Shown one piece after another: positions 18,196 to 27,140 of a stretch of 64,000 bases of DNA; within the stretch, counting starts at the first letter, position 1, and the number at the start of each line of letters is the position of its first letter. Below the pieces are notes generated by a model, which saw only the letters and a list, made by a program, of their open reading frames with translations, made no database searches and had not been told where the DNA came from. The stretch lies in the NCBI RefSeq assembly GCF_000723205.1, contig NZ_HG315671.1, positions 2,143,351-2,207,350 of the forward strand, read 5' to 3'. Source of the stretch: Formosa agariphila KMM 3901 (GTDB lineage: Bacteria > Bacteroidota > Bacteroidia > Flavobacteriales > Flavobacteriaceae). A program made the position numbers and the translations under genes.

Positions 18196-21018
18196 TTACA
18201 TCTCTAAAATGTAATCGGTAAGGTTAGATTCGTGAGGTAAATTCATTTTTTTACGCAAACGATACCGTTTAACTTCCACACTTCGTGGCGAAATATTTAA
18301 TAGTGGTGCAATTTCCTTAGATGATAGATTTAAACGCAAATATGCACAGAGTCTTAAATCGTTTGATGTGAGTTCTGGATGTATCGATTTTATTTTCTTT
18401 AAAAAGTCTTTATCTGCATTATTAAAGGCTTCTTCAAAAACTTGCCAATCGTCTGTATTATTAATATTACTATCAATAATTTTAATTACCGGTTTTATAT
18501 TTCCCGTGGTTTCAACCTTTAGTAGTTCACTTTTTAAACTACTCAACAATTCATTCTTTTTAATTAATGTCATGGTAGACATCCCCAACTCTTTATTTTT
18601 AGTTTCTATATCTTGACGTAACTTATCGTTATTGAATCGCATAAGTTGTTGCTTATTCTCCAAGTCTTTTAAAACGAGTTCACGTTGATTATCTTGTAGT
18701 AATTTTTCACGTTGTTTTTTAAAATGGCGTTTATAGATATTATGCATTAACAATGAAAACAGTAAAACAAATAGCACATAACTGGCAATCATGACATTTG
18801 ATAAATACCAAGGTCTATTAATGGCAAAACTATACGTTTCTGTATTTTCTGAAACAGTTTTTCCTATTCGCGCTCTCACCTGAAAGGTGTATTGTCCAAA
18901 AGGTAAATTTTCAAACAATACAGAGGATGTTTTAAACCACGGGCTCCAAGCTTCGTAAATACCATCTAATTTATATTGAAATTCAGGGACTAAATATTTC
19001 TTATACTCTGGTATATTATAACGAAACTCAATATTATTTTCTTTATTTTTAAAAGTGACAAAGGTGTTTTTATCGTATAAATGAATGGTATCATTATTCT
19101 TAGAAGTGGTGTTCGAAATAGTATTCAAATGTATTTTAAAGGGTTTATGCTCTAACTTATCTAAATCTATAATCATGTAACCAAGCGCATTGCCATACAA
19201 GTATTTATTTTTAAACAAATGTGTTATATTTTCATAACCAGGAATATCATGTCTCACAAAACTTGGAAGCGATATTTTTTCAACCTTTGGTAGATCACTT
19301 AATTTACCCGGTGTCATGTAGGTAATCCCTGATTTAGAAAACGACCATAGTCTTTGATTTGCTTTATCGACTATTAATTTACCTGAAATGTATTCCTCTT
19401 CGGTAAAAAACGCACTCAACACAGAGTCTTTTGCAAATTTTTGTTGCTGAAAATCATAATCGTAAACACCGCGTTTATTGGTAAATAGCAACTTATTATT
19501 ATATTTAACAAGACTCGAATTTAAGCCTTGTTCTATAGATTGGTCCTTAATTATTTCTGTAGCTTTAGTTAAATTAGAATCCAATGTAATTTTAAACACG
19601 CCTTTATACTCGTGGTTCACAAAAACCTGATTCGGATTTATAAATTCTATAAACCGACTAGACACGTTAAAACCTTCTATTTTATTTCTTAATTGCCACT
19701 GTCCGTTTTGCTTCTCAAGCACATACAAACCACTATAATTTCCTTGTAATATTAAATCATTACCTATGGGTTTAACAATCCAAGTCCCTTTTACATCTGC
19801 AATACGTTTGCTTGTGTTTTTTGTAATCTCAAACGTCCCGGAATCATGACCACAAAATAAAGTCCCCCCTATTTTGGTTAAACACCACGTGGCACCTTGC
19901 GTACCTTCAATAAACCGATAGCTAGTATCTACAGCCAATTCTTTATAAAACAATCCTTGATTTGTACCTAAATACAAAAAACCGTTGTGTAAAATAGACG
20001 TATTTACAGACCCTAACTCTCCAGTAATGTCGTTATAAATAGTAAAAGGAGAATCTATATTAACGCAGTTTATTCCATTTTCTAAGCCCAGCCAAATATT
20101 AAGATTCGCATCTTCAAACACAGAAAGTATGGTATTATTACTTAATCCATTCTTCTGATTTAAATGTTGAATAATCTCTCCCGAGGCGTTTAAATGATAA
20201 ATTCCTTTAGAAATACTTCCCAGCAAAAAACTGTTATCTTTCAGTTTTAAACTTCTATAAATCCTAACATTAGACAAGATAGCATCCGAAGGTATATCCC
20301 ATTTTATTAAATCACCACTTCCTTTAAATGTATAAAACCCTTTATCTTCTGTTTGAAACAAAATGTTCCCGTCTTGATTAAAAATATTAACCAATAAATT
20401 TTGTTTTAAAACAGGATGATCTGATATTAATTTAGACTCACCTTTTACAATTTCGTAAACCCCATCATTTACGCGCTGAAAGTAAACACTGTTGCTCACT
20501 TTTATCATTTTATAAATTATGGTATCCGAATTTATAATAGATACTGAAGCATCGGTTGTATTGTATATGTAAATCCGATTTAAAGATTGAAATAAAACCC
20601 AATCATCTATAGCGATAATGTTCCAAATATCTTCGTCTTCTAAAAAAGAAATATTCAAATTGGCAGATAATGGCACATATTCTAACCGTCCTAAATGATT
20701 GGGTTTCCAATATCCAAACGCCTTATAACTACCGGTGTAAATGCTATGTTCATCTACGCTAACCGATCTAATAATGGTATTGTTTGGAGATGGATATAAA
20801 ACCCAACTCGCGCCATTAAACTCTAATAAACCTTTATTATTAGCGACGTAAATATTTTTACTTTTAGACTGAGATACAGACCAATTTTGATTATCTGCAC
20901 CATAATCTACAGGGGAAAATACTTGTATAGGTGGATGCTCAAGAACTTGAGCCTGAGCTTGAAATTTTATAACAACATGTAATAGAAGAAATAAGACCGA
21001 AAGTTTAATTAAATTCAA
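18196..21018 (-). CDS. Membrane-spanning beta-propeller/Y_Y_Y sensor with LuxR-type DNA-binding domain
   Basis: The 940-residue protein has an N-terminal signal, then two-component-regulator beta-propeller repeats (about 30-660; for example GLSNNTILSVFEDANLNIWLGLENG). A Y_Y_Y domain follows (about 675-735, EFQYKLDGIYEAWSPW), then one transmembrane helix (about 737-760), a coiled coil (about 765-870) and a C-terminal LuxR-like helix-turn-helix (about 875-938, LNLSSKEIAPLLNISPRSVEVKRYRLRKKM). There is no histidine kinase or receiver domain. By analogy with hybrid two-component PUL regulators, it should sense a glucan fragment in the periplasm and act directly on promoters of this locus. It lies next to susC in the same direction, with a 230-bp spacer between them. 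Confidence 0.87.
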   Translation of the reverse strand: MNLIKLSVLFLLLHVVIKFQAQAQVLEHPPIQVFSPVDYGADNQNWSVSQSKSKNIYVANNKGLLEFNGASWVLYPSPNNTIIRSVSVDEHSIYTGSYKAFGYWKPNHLGRLEYVPLSANLNISFLEDEDIWNIIAIDDWVLFQSLNRIYIYNTTDASVSIINSDTIIYKMIKVSNSVYFQRVNDGVYEIVKGESKLISDHPVLKQNLLVNIFNQDGNILFQTEDKGFYTFKGSGDLIKWDIPSDAILSNVRIYRSLKLKDNSFLLGSISKGIYHLNASGEIIQHLNQKNGLSNNTILSVFEDANLNIWLGLENGINCVNIDSPFTIYNDITGELGSVNTSILHNGFLYLGTNQGLFYKELAVDTSYRFIEGTQGATWCLTKIGGTLFCGHDSGTFEITKNTSKRIADVKGTWIVKPIGNDLILQGNYSGLYVLEKQNGQWQLRNKIEGFNVSSRFIEFINPNQVFVNHEYKGVFKITLDSNLTKATEIIKDQSIEQGLNSSLVKYNNKLLFTNKRGVYDYDFQQQKFAKDSVLSAFFTEEEYISGKLIVDKANQRLWSFSKSGITYMTPGKLSDLPKVEKISLPSFVRHDIPGYENITHLFKNKYLYGNALGYMIIDLDKLEHKPFKIHLNTISNTTSKNNDTIHLYDKNTFVTFKNKENNIEFRYNIPEYKKYLVPEFQYKLDGIYEAWSPWFKTSSVLFENLPFGQYTFQVRARIGKTVSENTETYSFAINRPWYLSNVMIASYVLFVLLFSLLMHNIYKRHFKKQREKLLQDNQRELVLKDLENKQQLMRFNNDKLRQDIETKNKELGMSTMTLIKKNELLSSLKSELLKVETTGNIKPVIKIIDSNINNTDDWQVFEEAFNNADKDFLKKIKSIHPELTSNDLRLCAYLRLNLSSKEIAPLLNISPRSVEVKRYRLRKKMNLPHESNLTDYILEM

Positions 21019-21483
21019 GGGTTAGGTATTAGTTTGTTTAAAATGTAATATAGTAAAAACATAAACAATGAACAACATGTTGTTCCCATCAATACGCGTG
21101 ATTTTTATACCGAGAACCATTTAAGTTCTATCATATTTTAGTACAGTGTTTTTTAGATATAATCAACGCCTTCTAAACGTAGTTATTTCTATAATGCGTC
21201 TGTTTTAAAGTGCTCTATTTAAGTTTTTATTTTCCCTTTTATTTGATTGTAAAACGCATTAAAGTATAGAGTACAATTAAATCATCTTGGTTAAAATCTT
21301 ATTTTTTATTTTTAAATATTTCACATACAAATTTGCAATTTATACAAACATATCGAATCCATACAAATCAAAACGCCATCAGAAAATAATTTTCAACAAA
21401 GATATCTTAACTACAAAAAAAGACATTCTCTAATCCTCTATTATATTTCTTTATTACTGCTAAAACAAGGTTAAATTAGTTAA
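21019..21483. other. 465-bp AT-rich spacer upstream of the PUL regulator
   Basis: No convincing gene is visible. The spacer separates the carbohydrate locus from the accessory genes and should hold the promoter of the regulator gene (start at 21018). Apart from the palindrome at 21070-21085, I see only AT-rich sequence with T- and A-runs. Confidence 0.5.
21070..21085. promoter_or_regulatory. Perfect 16-bp palindrome, possible operator of the PUL regulator
   Basis: GAACAACATGTTGTTC reads the same on both strands and lies 51 bp before the start codon of the HTH regulator gene. A perfect 16-bp dyad in this place is a good candidate for an autoregulatory binding site. No second copy was noticed before susC. 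Confidence 0.4.
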
Positions 21484-23685
21484 CTAGAAATCTAATACAG
21501 TAACAAATTCTCCCATAATTTTTAGTTCGTTTATTTCAGTATCATCTAATACAATATTTTCATAAGTAGAATCAAAAGATAGAGGTTTAAGTATTATTGA
21601 TTTATGAACCCAACTTTCATCTGTAATTATTTTTTCACTATGATAAGATTTGATGGTATAACCTGCTCCAAAATCAGAATCTTGAATATTGTAATGTTCA
21701 ACCAAAACTATCTTACCTTCTCTACTACCTCCTGGATCTGTCTTGAATAAGCACCAAGAGCCATTTTCAATTTTCTTATTCATGGACTCTCCAATAATTT
21801 GACAAACAAAATAATCTTCTCTAGCTGATATATTAATAGGCAATTCCACCCACTTATAATTTTCTAATTCAGATTGGACTTGTAATTCACTAAAATTACC
21901 TGCCGCTGCATAAATATCAAACACAGGTACTGCATTTACGAAAGGTTTAACATCTGTAAAAGGTAAAATACTTAATTTACTTTCAGTTTGAAAAGTCGCA
22001 ATATGCTCTTTAAAATATGCTCTTAAATTCTTATCGCAAGCATAAATATAGACACCTCTTATCCCCCTATACATTATGGTTTTATAGATATTTATAATAT
22101 ATTCTTTGAGTGCTTCTATATCATCTAATCCTCTTTTTCCATTTTTATCAAAATACTTCGATTTATCAATTTCTATCTGATTTGTAATGTTGTTAAATGA
22201 TATTTCTTCCCCAAATATTACACCTGTATAATTCAAGTCATACCCTTGCGTTGTATGTATACACCCAACCTCATTGAATGAATTCTCTGAATTTATCCAA
22301 TCTTTATCTATTTTATTCCATTGTAATTCAACCCCATCTATTTCAATATCAATTGCATTATCATCTTTTTGAGAAGCCCAAGGCCATGAATAACCAGCAA
22401 CTAATCTGCATAAACTATATTTCTCTTCTTGAATAGATAATTGCTGATACATATCTTTCAAAGAGTCGAAAACAACAATATCATAATTCTCTGGACTATA
22501 GAAATTCTTATTTCCACGTTTAACGTTTAGTAAATCATCTACAAATGTGATGTAATCATTTCCGCCATTAGAACGCATTTGAGATTTCAACTCTATCTCT
22601 ATGGTATTAGATTCGCTTAATAGTTTATCAAAATGGTGTGAAGGAATATCTGAAGGCTTAACAGATTGAGCTGAATCGTAAAAGAATATTTGATTTTTAC
22701 TATTTGCTATTATCCAATCTAATTCTGTTCCCGTATCGTCAAGACCTAATTTTCGGTTATTCTTTTTAAAAACTCCCATCCATCCAATATTTTTATATTG
22801 TCTTAAACGATGAGCTTCATCAACTATCAATAAATCGTACTTTTTTTTAAACGTATCTGAAGGACTAATAATCATTGATGATTTTAAATCTGGTATCTTT
22901 CTAAATACATTCTGTAAAGTTTTCCGAAGTGAACTCATCGCAACAACAAATCCAATTTCTGCTTTAGGATATTTCTCTTTATATGCTCGAATTAGATTTA
23001 TTTCTTGAATTTCATTATCACTAAAATCGTCCATATTAGTGTTGGAAACATCAGAACCAAGCAATTTAATTAAATAGGTCGCCAAAATTGTCTTCCCTGT
23101 TCCTGCACTACCTTTAATGAATATTTTATTGGACTTTTTTTCTGTTAAAGCTTCAATAATTTCCAAAACAGAATTATACTGATCTTCATTTAGTGATTTG
23201 TAAGGAGAGTATTTAAAAAGTTCAGAGTTTTCTATTTCTTCGAGAGATTTACTTACTATTTTATTCTCGATGAGTTTACTCCAAATATCTTTAAAAAGAT
23301 TTTTATATAAATCTTGTTGGTAATAGTTATGATTAATTAATCCATGATTTCCATTTTGCAATTCATAAGTACCTTCGGAAGAAATGTATTGAATTAATTT
23401 TGATTCGATATCAAGTGTAGCTGATTTATTAAACTTATCAGAACCAATTATTGATATTTGATTAAAAGCATTTGCTTTTTTAGGATTAGCTAGATGGTTT
23501 TGAATTCTGTTTGAAAAATTAGTTGATTCACCAACATATGCAACTCGTTTAGATTCATTTTGTATAAAATAAACTAACGGCCATTGGTTTTTCACCCAAA
23601 TATTTTGATTAATTTCTTTGAGGGCGTTTTTGTTAAAACTATAACGTTCAGAAACTTCTATGGATAGATCAAAGTTAGAAATCAT
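21484..23685 (-). CDS. GIY-YIG nuclease / DUF2075 superfamily 1-type helicase / S24 peptidase fusion
   Basis: Three modules can be read in 733 residues. Residues about 30-115 (VYFIQNESKRVAYVGES, then NRIQNHLANP) form a GIY-YIG-like nuclease domain. Residues about 165-590 are a DUF2075 P-loop ATPase, with Walker A GSAGTGKT near 192-199, Walker B LLIVDEAHRLRQ near 285 and a helicase-type GCIHTTQGYDLNYTGVIFG motif near 475. Residues about 630-725 are a LexA/UmuD-like S24 domain, with Ser in IIGESMNKKIENGSW and a Lys about 45 residues later (GYTIKSYH), so the catalytic dyad appears intact. No HTH is present. The start overlaps the stop of the MazG-like gene in ATGA, so the two are co-translated. 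A DNA-processing or anti-phage role is inferred. Confidence 0.75.
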   Translation of the reverse strand: MISNFDLSIEVSERYSFNKNALKEINQNIWVKNQWPLVYFIQNESKRVAYVGESTNFSNRIQNHLANPKKANAFNQISIIGSDKFNKSATLDIESKLIQYISSEGTYELQNGNHGLINHNYYQQDLYKNLFKDIWSKLIENKIVSKSLEEIENSELFKYSPYKSLNEDQYNSVLEIIEALTEKKSNKIFIKGSAGTGKTILATYLIKLLGSDVSNTNMDDFSDNEIQEINLIRAYKEKYPKAEIGFVVAMSSLRKTLQNVFRKIPDLKSSMIISPSDTFKKKYDLLIVDEAHRLRQYKNIGWMGVFKKNNRKLGLDDTGTELDWIIANSKNQIFFYDSAQSVKPSDIPSHHFDKLLSESNTIEIELKSQMRSNGGNDYITFVDDLLNVKRGNKNFYSPENYDIVVFDSLKDMYQQLSIQEEKYSLCRLVAGYSWPWASQKDDNAIDIEIDGVELQWNKIDKDWINSENSFNEVGCIHTTQGYDLNYTGVIFGEEISFNNITNQIEIDKSKYFDKNGKRGLDDIEALKEYIINIYKTIMYRGIRGVYIYACDKNLRAYFKEHIATFQTESKLSILPFTDVKPFVNAVPVFDIYAAAGNFSELQVQSELENYKWVELPINISAREDYFVCQIIGESMNKKIENGSWCLFKTDPGGSREGKIVLVEHYNIQDSDFGAGYTIKSYHSEKIITDESWVHKSIILKPLSFDSTYENIVLDDTEINELKIMGEFVTVLDF

Positions 23686-24011
23686 AGTTTATTATACTTT
23701 TTAGCACTACCTTTTGCTTTATCAATAGGGTATTTCTTCCCATTACTTTCTATTTTTTCTAATACAATTTCTTCTACATCAAAGTCATATTTGTTGGCAA
23801 GTAAAAAAGCATAAGCAAGAACATCTGCCAATTCTTCTTTAACAGATTCTCTATTTGCCTCTTGTGGTTTTTTCCATAAGAATTCTTCGAGTAATTCACC
23901 TGCTTCAATATTTATTGCTAAAGCTAAATCTTTAGGATTATGAAATTGTTCCCAATCTCGTTCATCTCTGAATTCAATTAATTTAGCTGTTATTTTCTTT
24001 ATGTCACTCAT
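23682..24011 (-). CDS. MazG-like nucleotide pyrophosphohydrolase
   Basis: The 109-residue protein belongs to the all-alpha NTP pyrophosphatase superfamily. The Mg-binding pattern is present as EAGELLEEFLWKKP followed by ESVKEELADVLAYA (EExxE...ExxD type), and the C-terminus ends in a basic GSAKKYNKL. Relatives hydrolyse (d)NTPs, including dCTP or modified nucleotides, to the monophosphates. It is the first gene of a two-gene unit, with a 4-bp ATGA overlap with the helicase fusion. Pairing a nucleotide-pool enzyme with a nuclease/helicase suggests a common role in conflict with foreign DNA, but a housecleaning role alone is possible. Confidence 0.85.
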   Translation of the reverse strand: MSDIKKITAKLIEFRDERDWEQFHNPKDLALAINIEAGELLEEFLWKKPQEANRESVKEELADVLAYAFLLANKYDFDVEEIVLEKIESNGKKYPIDKAKGSAKKYNKL

Positions 24012-24148
24012 AGTTTTTTACTCTGAATTTCAATAATTTTAGATTTAAATTACTCCTTTTGTCTAAACTTGATATTTTGAATATTGATAAAATAAAGGAA
24101 CATGACCAATACAATCACTAAATATATCACTTTCTATTAAAACAAGAT

Positions 24149-24162
24149 TACGGTTAACCGTA
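24149..24162. promoter_or_regulatory. Perfect 14-bp palindrome between orphan gene and MazG-like gene
   Basis: TACGGTTAACCGTA is a perfect dyad 137 bp upstream of the MazG start (24011) and 23 bp after the stop of the orphan gene. It could be an operator for the MazG/helicase unit. It lacks a T-run, so it is not a typical terminator. Confidence 0.35.
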
Positions 24163-24185
24163 TGTAAATAATATTTCAGGATAAA

Positions 24186-24941
24186 TTAATTAACATCAAC
24201 CCCAACAACCCCAAACCCAACCGCTTCAGAACGATTTAATTCATACAATACCCCAGCAACCTCTTGGTAATACCGCACGCCACAAACCGCCAACAGCGTT
24301 CCGGTACCACTCGGAATGGTATTAGGCGTCATGCTAATAAGGGTATCACTAAAGGTTTTAGAAATAAGTACAACATCAGCCAGGTGTAAATGATAGTTAA
24401 GCGCTTCAAAATCGAAATCCAACACCCCAAATTGCACGACCACATGTGTCGCTCCCGAAATAAAAGGAATTTGAGACACATCAACATCGGATATCGAAAG
24501 CGTATAGGTTCCCCAATCCATAGAAAACGGAAAAGGTAATACGGTTTGTAGTCTGCAATCTGGCGTGTATTCAAAATCGCATAATTCGCGTACGCCAATG
24601 GCGGTGTCTACTCCAATCCCAACACGACGTGCTCCACGAGCACTTGTGGTATCTAGCGTTTTTAAACGGGTAAACAACGTCATTAACCTACTGTGGAAGT
24701 GCGAGAAGGTGTACCCCGCATAAAACGGGTGCAACGCCTGCCTGAATATTTTATTCACTCGGGAACAGTGCCCAAACTCACTCCCATTTTCCCGCACCCG
24801 TTGCATACTGGCTTTTGTTTTAATCGCTTTACCATTAAATCCGCCTCCAGCAACACGTACGATGGGCTTCCCTTTTAAATAATAAAAATTAAACCCGCCA
24901 AGCGTACCAACTATGGGAATAATACCTTTTTGCTTTGCCAT
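24186..24941 (-). CDS. Uncharacterised Bacteroidota protein (MAKQKGII-type N-terminus)
   Basis: I use ATG at 24941; the longer form would begin at a GTG two codons earlier. The 251-residue protein begins MAKQKGIIPIVGTLGGFNFYYLKGKPIVR. That opening, followed by a basic region with RVRENGSEFGHCSRVNKIFRQAL, recurs as I recall in orphan proteins of Flavobacteriia whose function is unknown. The C-terminal half is rich in short hydrophobic beta segments with no catalytic motif visible. There is no signal peptide or membrane helix. The coding sequence looks richer in G+C than its AT-rich flanks, and a repeat-containing spacer precedes it, which suggests acquisition. Confidence 0.6.
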   Translation of the reverse strand: MAKQKGIIPIVGTLGGFNFYYLKGKPIVRVAGGGFNGKAIKTKASMQRVRENGSEFGHCSRVNKIFRQALHPFYAGYTFSHFHSRLMTLFTRLKTLDTTSARGARRVGIGVDTAIGVRELCDFEYTPDCRLQTVLPFPFSMDWGTYTLSISDVDVSQIPFISGATHVVVQFGVLDFDFEALNYHLHLADVVLISKTFSDTLISMTPNTIPSGTGTLLAVCGVRYYQEVAGVLYELNRSEAVGFGVVGVDVN

Positions 24942-25353
24942 AATCACCGTGTTTAAAAGTCCGCACCATGTTACATTGCATACAAAAGCAAACCTATAGC
25001 ATCGGAATAGCTACTTAGGGGTTATAGCGTGCTTATACCGTATATATAACATGCTTATAGTATGGACCATATACACATAAAGGTACATATTAATGAATTA
25101 TGTTTGGTATAAGCAGTTACAAAAAACACCACAGTAACTTCATATCATACATTTTATCGTTAATATCTTCAAATCAGGAATATGCTTATACAACTCTGTC
25201 CAAACAGTTTTGGCAGTACGCCCCCTAAATTTAGATTCGGTGAGATGTATAGAACTGGTTTATAAAGTTGCAGTGTATAGCATATTCACCGTGCTTTTTT
25301 AATGATGAATAAATCATCCGAAAGTTAAACGGACTTACCAGTTAAACGTTTCT
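24942..25353. other. 412-bp spacer with four TGCTTATA-type repeats
   Basis: No gene is visible. The octamer TGCTTATA occurs at 25030-25037, 25052-25059 and 25183-25190 and in inverted form at 25108-25115. The first two copies are 22 bp apart, about two helical turns. The copies lie upstream of the orphan gene (start 24941) and could be a binding array. The rest is featureless. Confidence 0.5.
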
Positions 25354-26337
25354 CTATTTTAATTTTTTATTTAACAGACACAACACACCAAGTTCTTCTC
25401 GAGATAAATTTTCATTTAATTTAAGTAATCGAGAGATTTCTTTTTGGAAATAATTAATGGTTTTACCATCTATATATTCATCAATAACACGCGGATCGAT
25501 ATACGAACTACGCGCTACTGAAGGCGTATTTCCTAACCGCTCACTCACCTTAATCACAGCTTCTCGAATATTCTTATCCAATTCCTTTTGGTCTTGTTTT
25601 TCGGAGTATCCTATTTCATCCAATGCTATGGCAGCGATAACAGTTCCTGCCCACGTTCTAAAATCTTTGGCCGAGAATTCTTCTCCCATAACCTCTCGGA
25701 TATACCCATTTAGATGTTCACTTTTTACATCTTGCTTGACACCGTCTTCATCTATAAATTTAAAAATTTCATAGCCTGGTAAATCGTCTATCTCCTGAAC
25801 TATTTTAGCTAATTTTTTATCGACGATATGGCGTTCTTGCTCTTTTCCAGATTTACCAACGTAACTGAATATTAGTTCATCGCCTTCAATTTGTAAATGT
25901 TTACTCCGCATCGTTGTTAAACCGTAACTATGGTTTTCTTTAGAATACCGATCGCTTCCTGGTCTAAAATAAGCAGCCTCTAACAACCTGACCATACATG
26001 CCAATACTTTTTCTTTTGCAAGCTTACGTTTACGCAAATGCTGACCGGTAACTCGTCGCATACGCTCCAGTTTATCTGCAAATTTTAGTATGCGATCAAA
26101 CTTTTCCTGATTTTGTTTTTCTCTAAATTTAGGATTATAAATGTACTGTTTACGGTCTTTATCGTCCCGTCCGGTGACTAAAATTTTGGCGTTTTTCTTC
26201 GGATTAATTTCAACTTCTGTCCACGCAGGAGGAATAACCAAGGATTTAAACCATGACTTTAATTCTTTATCTTTTACCGTTATATTATCAGCATCGACAT
26301 AACGAAAGCCTTTGCCATGTTTTTTTCTGTAGTACAT
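25354..26337 (-). CDS. DNA topoisomerase IB (poxvirus-like)
   Basis: The 327-residue protein matches bacterial type IB topoisomerases of the compact viral type. It has an N-terminal domain with GKGFRYVDADN and IPPAWTEVEINP, then the catalytic core with YFRPGSDRYSKENHSYGLTTMRSKH (conserved Arg region), FSYVGKSGKEQ, DFRTWAGTV and the C-terminal SYIDPRVIDEYIDGK that carries the nucleophilic Tyr. It relaxes supercoils through a 3'-phosphotyrosine intermediate. It stands 140 bp from the ligase-associated repair operon in the same direction and may be transcribed separately. Confidence 0.92.
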   Translation of the reverse strand: MYYRKKHGKGFRYVDADNITVKDKELKSWFKSLVIPPAWTEVEINPKKNAKILVTGRDDKDRKQYIYNPKFREKQNQEKFDRILKFADKLERMRRVTGQHLRKRKLAKEKVLACMVRLLEAAYFRPGSDRYSKENHSYGLTTMRSKHLQIEGDELIFSYVGKSGKEQERHIVDKKLAKIVQEIDDLPGYEIFKFIDEDGVKQDVKSEHLNGYIREVMGEEFSAKDFRTWAGTVIAAIALDEIGYSEKQDQKELDKNIREAVIKVSERLGNTPSVARSSYIDPRVIDEYIDGKTINYFQKEISRLLKLNENLSREELGVLCLLNKKLK

Positions 26338-26477
26338 GATATGATTTCAATTAACTCATATAAAATAAGCTGATTTTATCTACATGCATTAGCTCTAAAG
26401 ACAGTAAATTTAATGCATTAAAAAAAGTGAAGCTTTTACGCTATATTTTAGGTCTGATGTAAATGATGCCAATCACA

Positions 26478-27125
26478 TTAAGAATTAAGAGCAATCTCTA
26501 AAACCTCATCTTCGGTGTTCACAAAAATGCGTTCACCAGATTTGGGTTTAATGATGTAATTCCCCGTAAACACACCAAACGCTGGAAATATCATCTGGTT
26601 GTCTTTCCAATAGAAACAACTTAGTTTTAAATGTTGTCTTCCTAAACCTAATAATTGCACGCCTGGATGAATGTGTCCTGAAAAATTATAAAACCCTTCG
26701 CGCGTTTCCGGATGATGCGTTAACAAGAAACCGTCGTGTTCCCACTCTTGCAACACCTCTACACCCAATTGTGTATAGCGTTTTTCATCAATTATGTCAT
26801 GATTCCCAGAAATTAAAACCACTTTACAATTTAAAGTCTCTATCCACGCCTTAAATAATAACCATTCGTTGTTCATATAACTGTGAAATAAATCGCCTAA
26901 AAAGCAGATTGTATCACTTTCGAAATTAGAAATCACCGATTTTAACTGATTAAAATTATGATGTAAAGATGCCTGCGGAATCGCGCTACCATGTTTTCTA
27001 AAATGCGTAATTTTCCCCAAATGAACATCTGCAATTAACAACATGCGTTTAGCTTCCCAGTAGGCTACGCCTGAAGGATGCAGAATGAAGTTTTGATGAT
27101 TACAGTGTACCTGAAGTGTTTTCAT
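26478..27125 (-). CDS. pdeM: Ligase-associated DNA damage response endonuclease PdeM (metallophosphoesterase)
   Basis: The 215-residue calcineurin-like phosphoesterase shows all metal-binding blocks in order: IADVHLGK, FLGDLFHS, ISGNHD, LTHHPE and SGHIHPGV. Genes of this type travel with an ATP-dependent ligase, an Lhr-like helicase and a beta-CASP exonuclease, as here, in a conserved bacterial repair set. It is the last gene of the operon, 15 bp after the helicase gene. Its nuclease role is known by association in this family; the precise substrate is not evident here. Confidence 0.9.
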   Translation of the reverse strand: MKTLQVHCNHQNFILHPSGVAYWEAKRMLLIADVHLGKITHFRKHGSAIPQASLHHNFNQLKSVISNFESDTICFLGDLFHSYMNNEWLLFKAWIETLNCKVVLISGNHDIIDEKRYTQLGVEVLQEWEHDGFLLTHHPETREGFYNFSGHIHPGVQLLGLGRQHLKLSCFYWKDNQMIFPAFGVFTGNYIIKPKSGERIFVNTEDEVLEIALNS

Positions 27126-27140
27126 TGTGTTTAAATATAA

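Noticed and set aside
24329-24598. 89-codon frame inside the orphan gene
   Set aside because: It lies in another frame of the same strand within a longer convincing gene and shows no independent coding signal.
25030-25190. CRISPR-like or iteron array
   Set aside because: The TGCTTATA repeats are only 8 bp, irregularly spaced and without spacers of uniform length; no replication or Cas gene is near.
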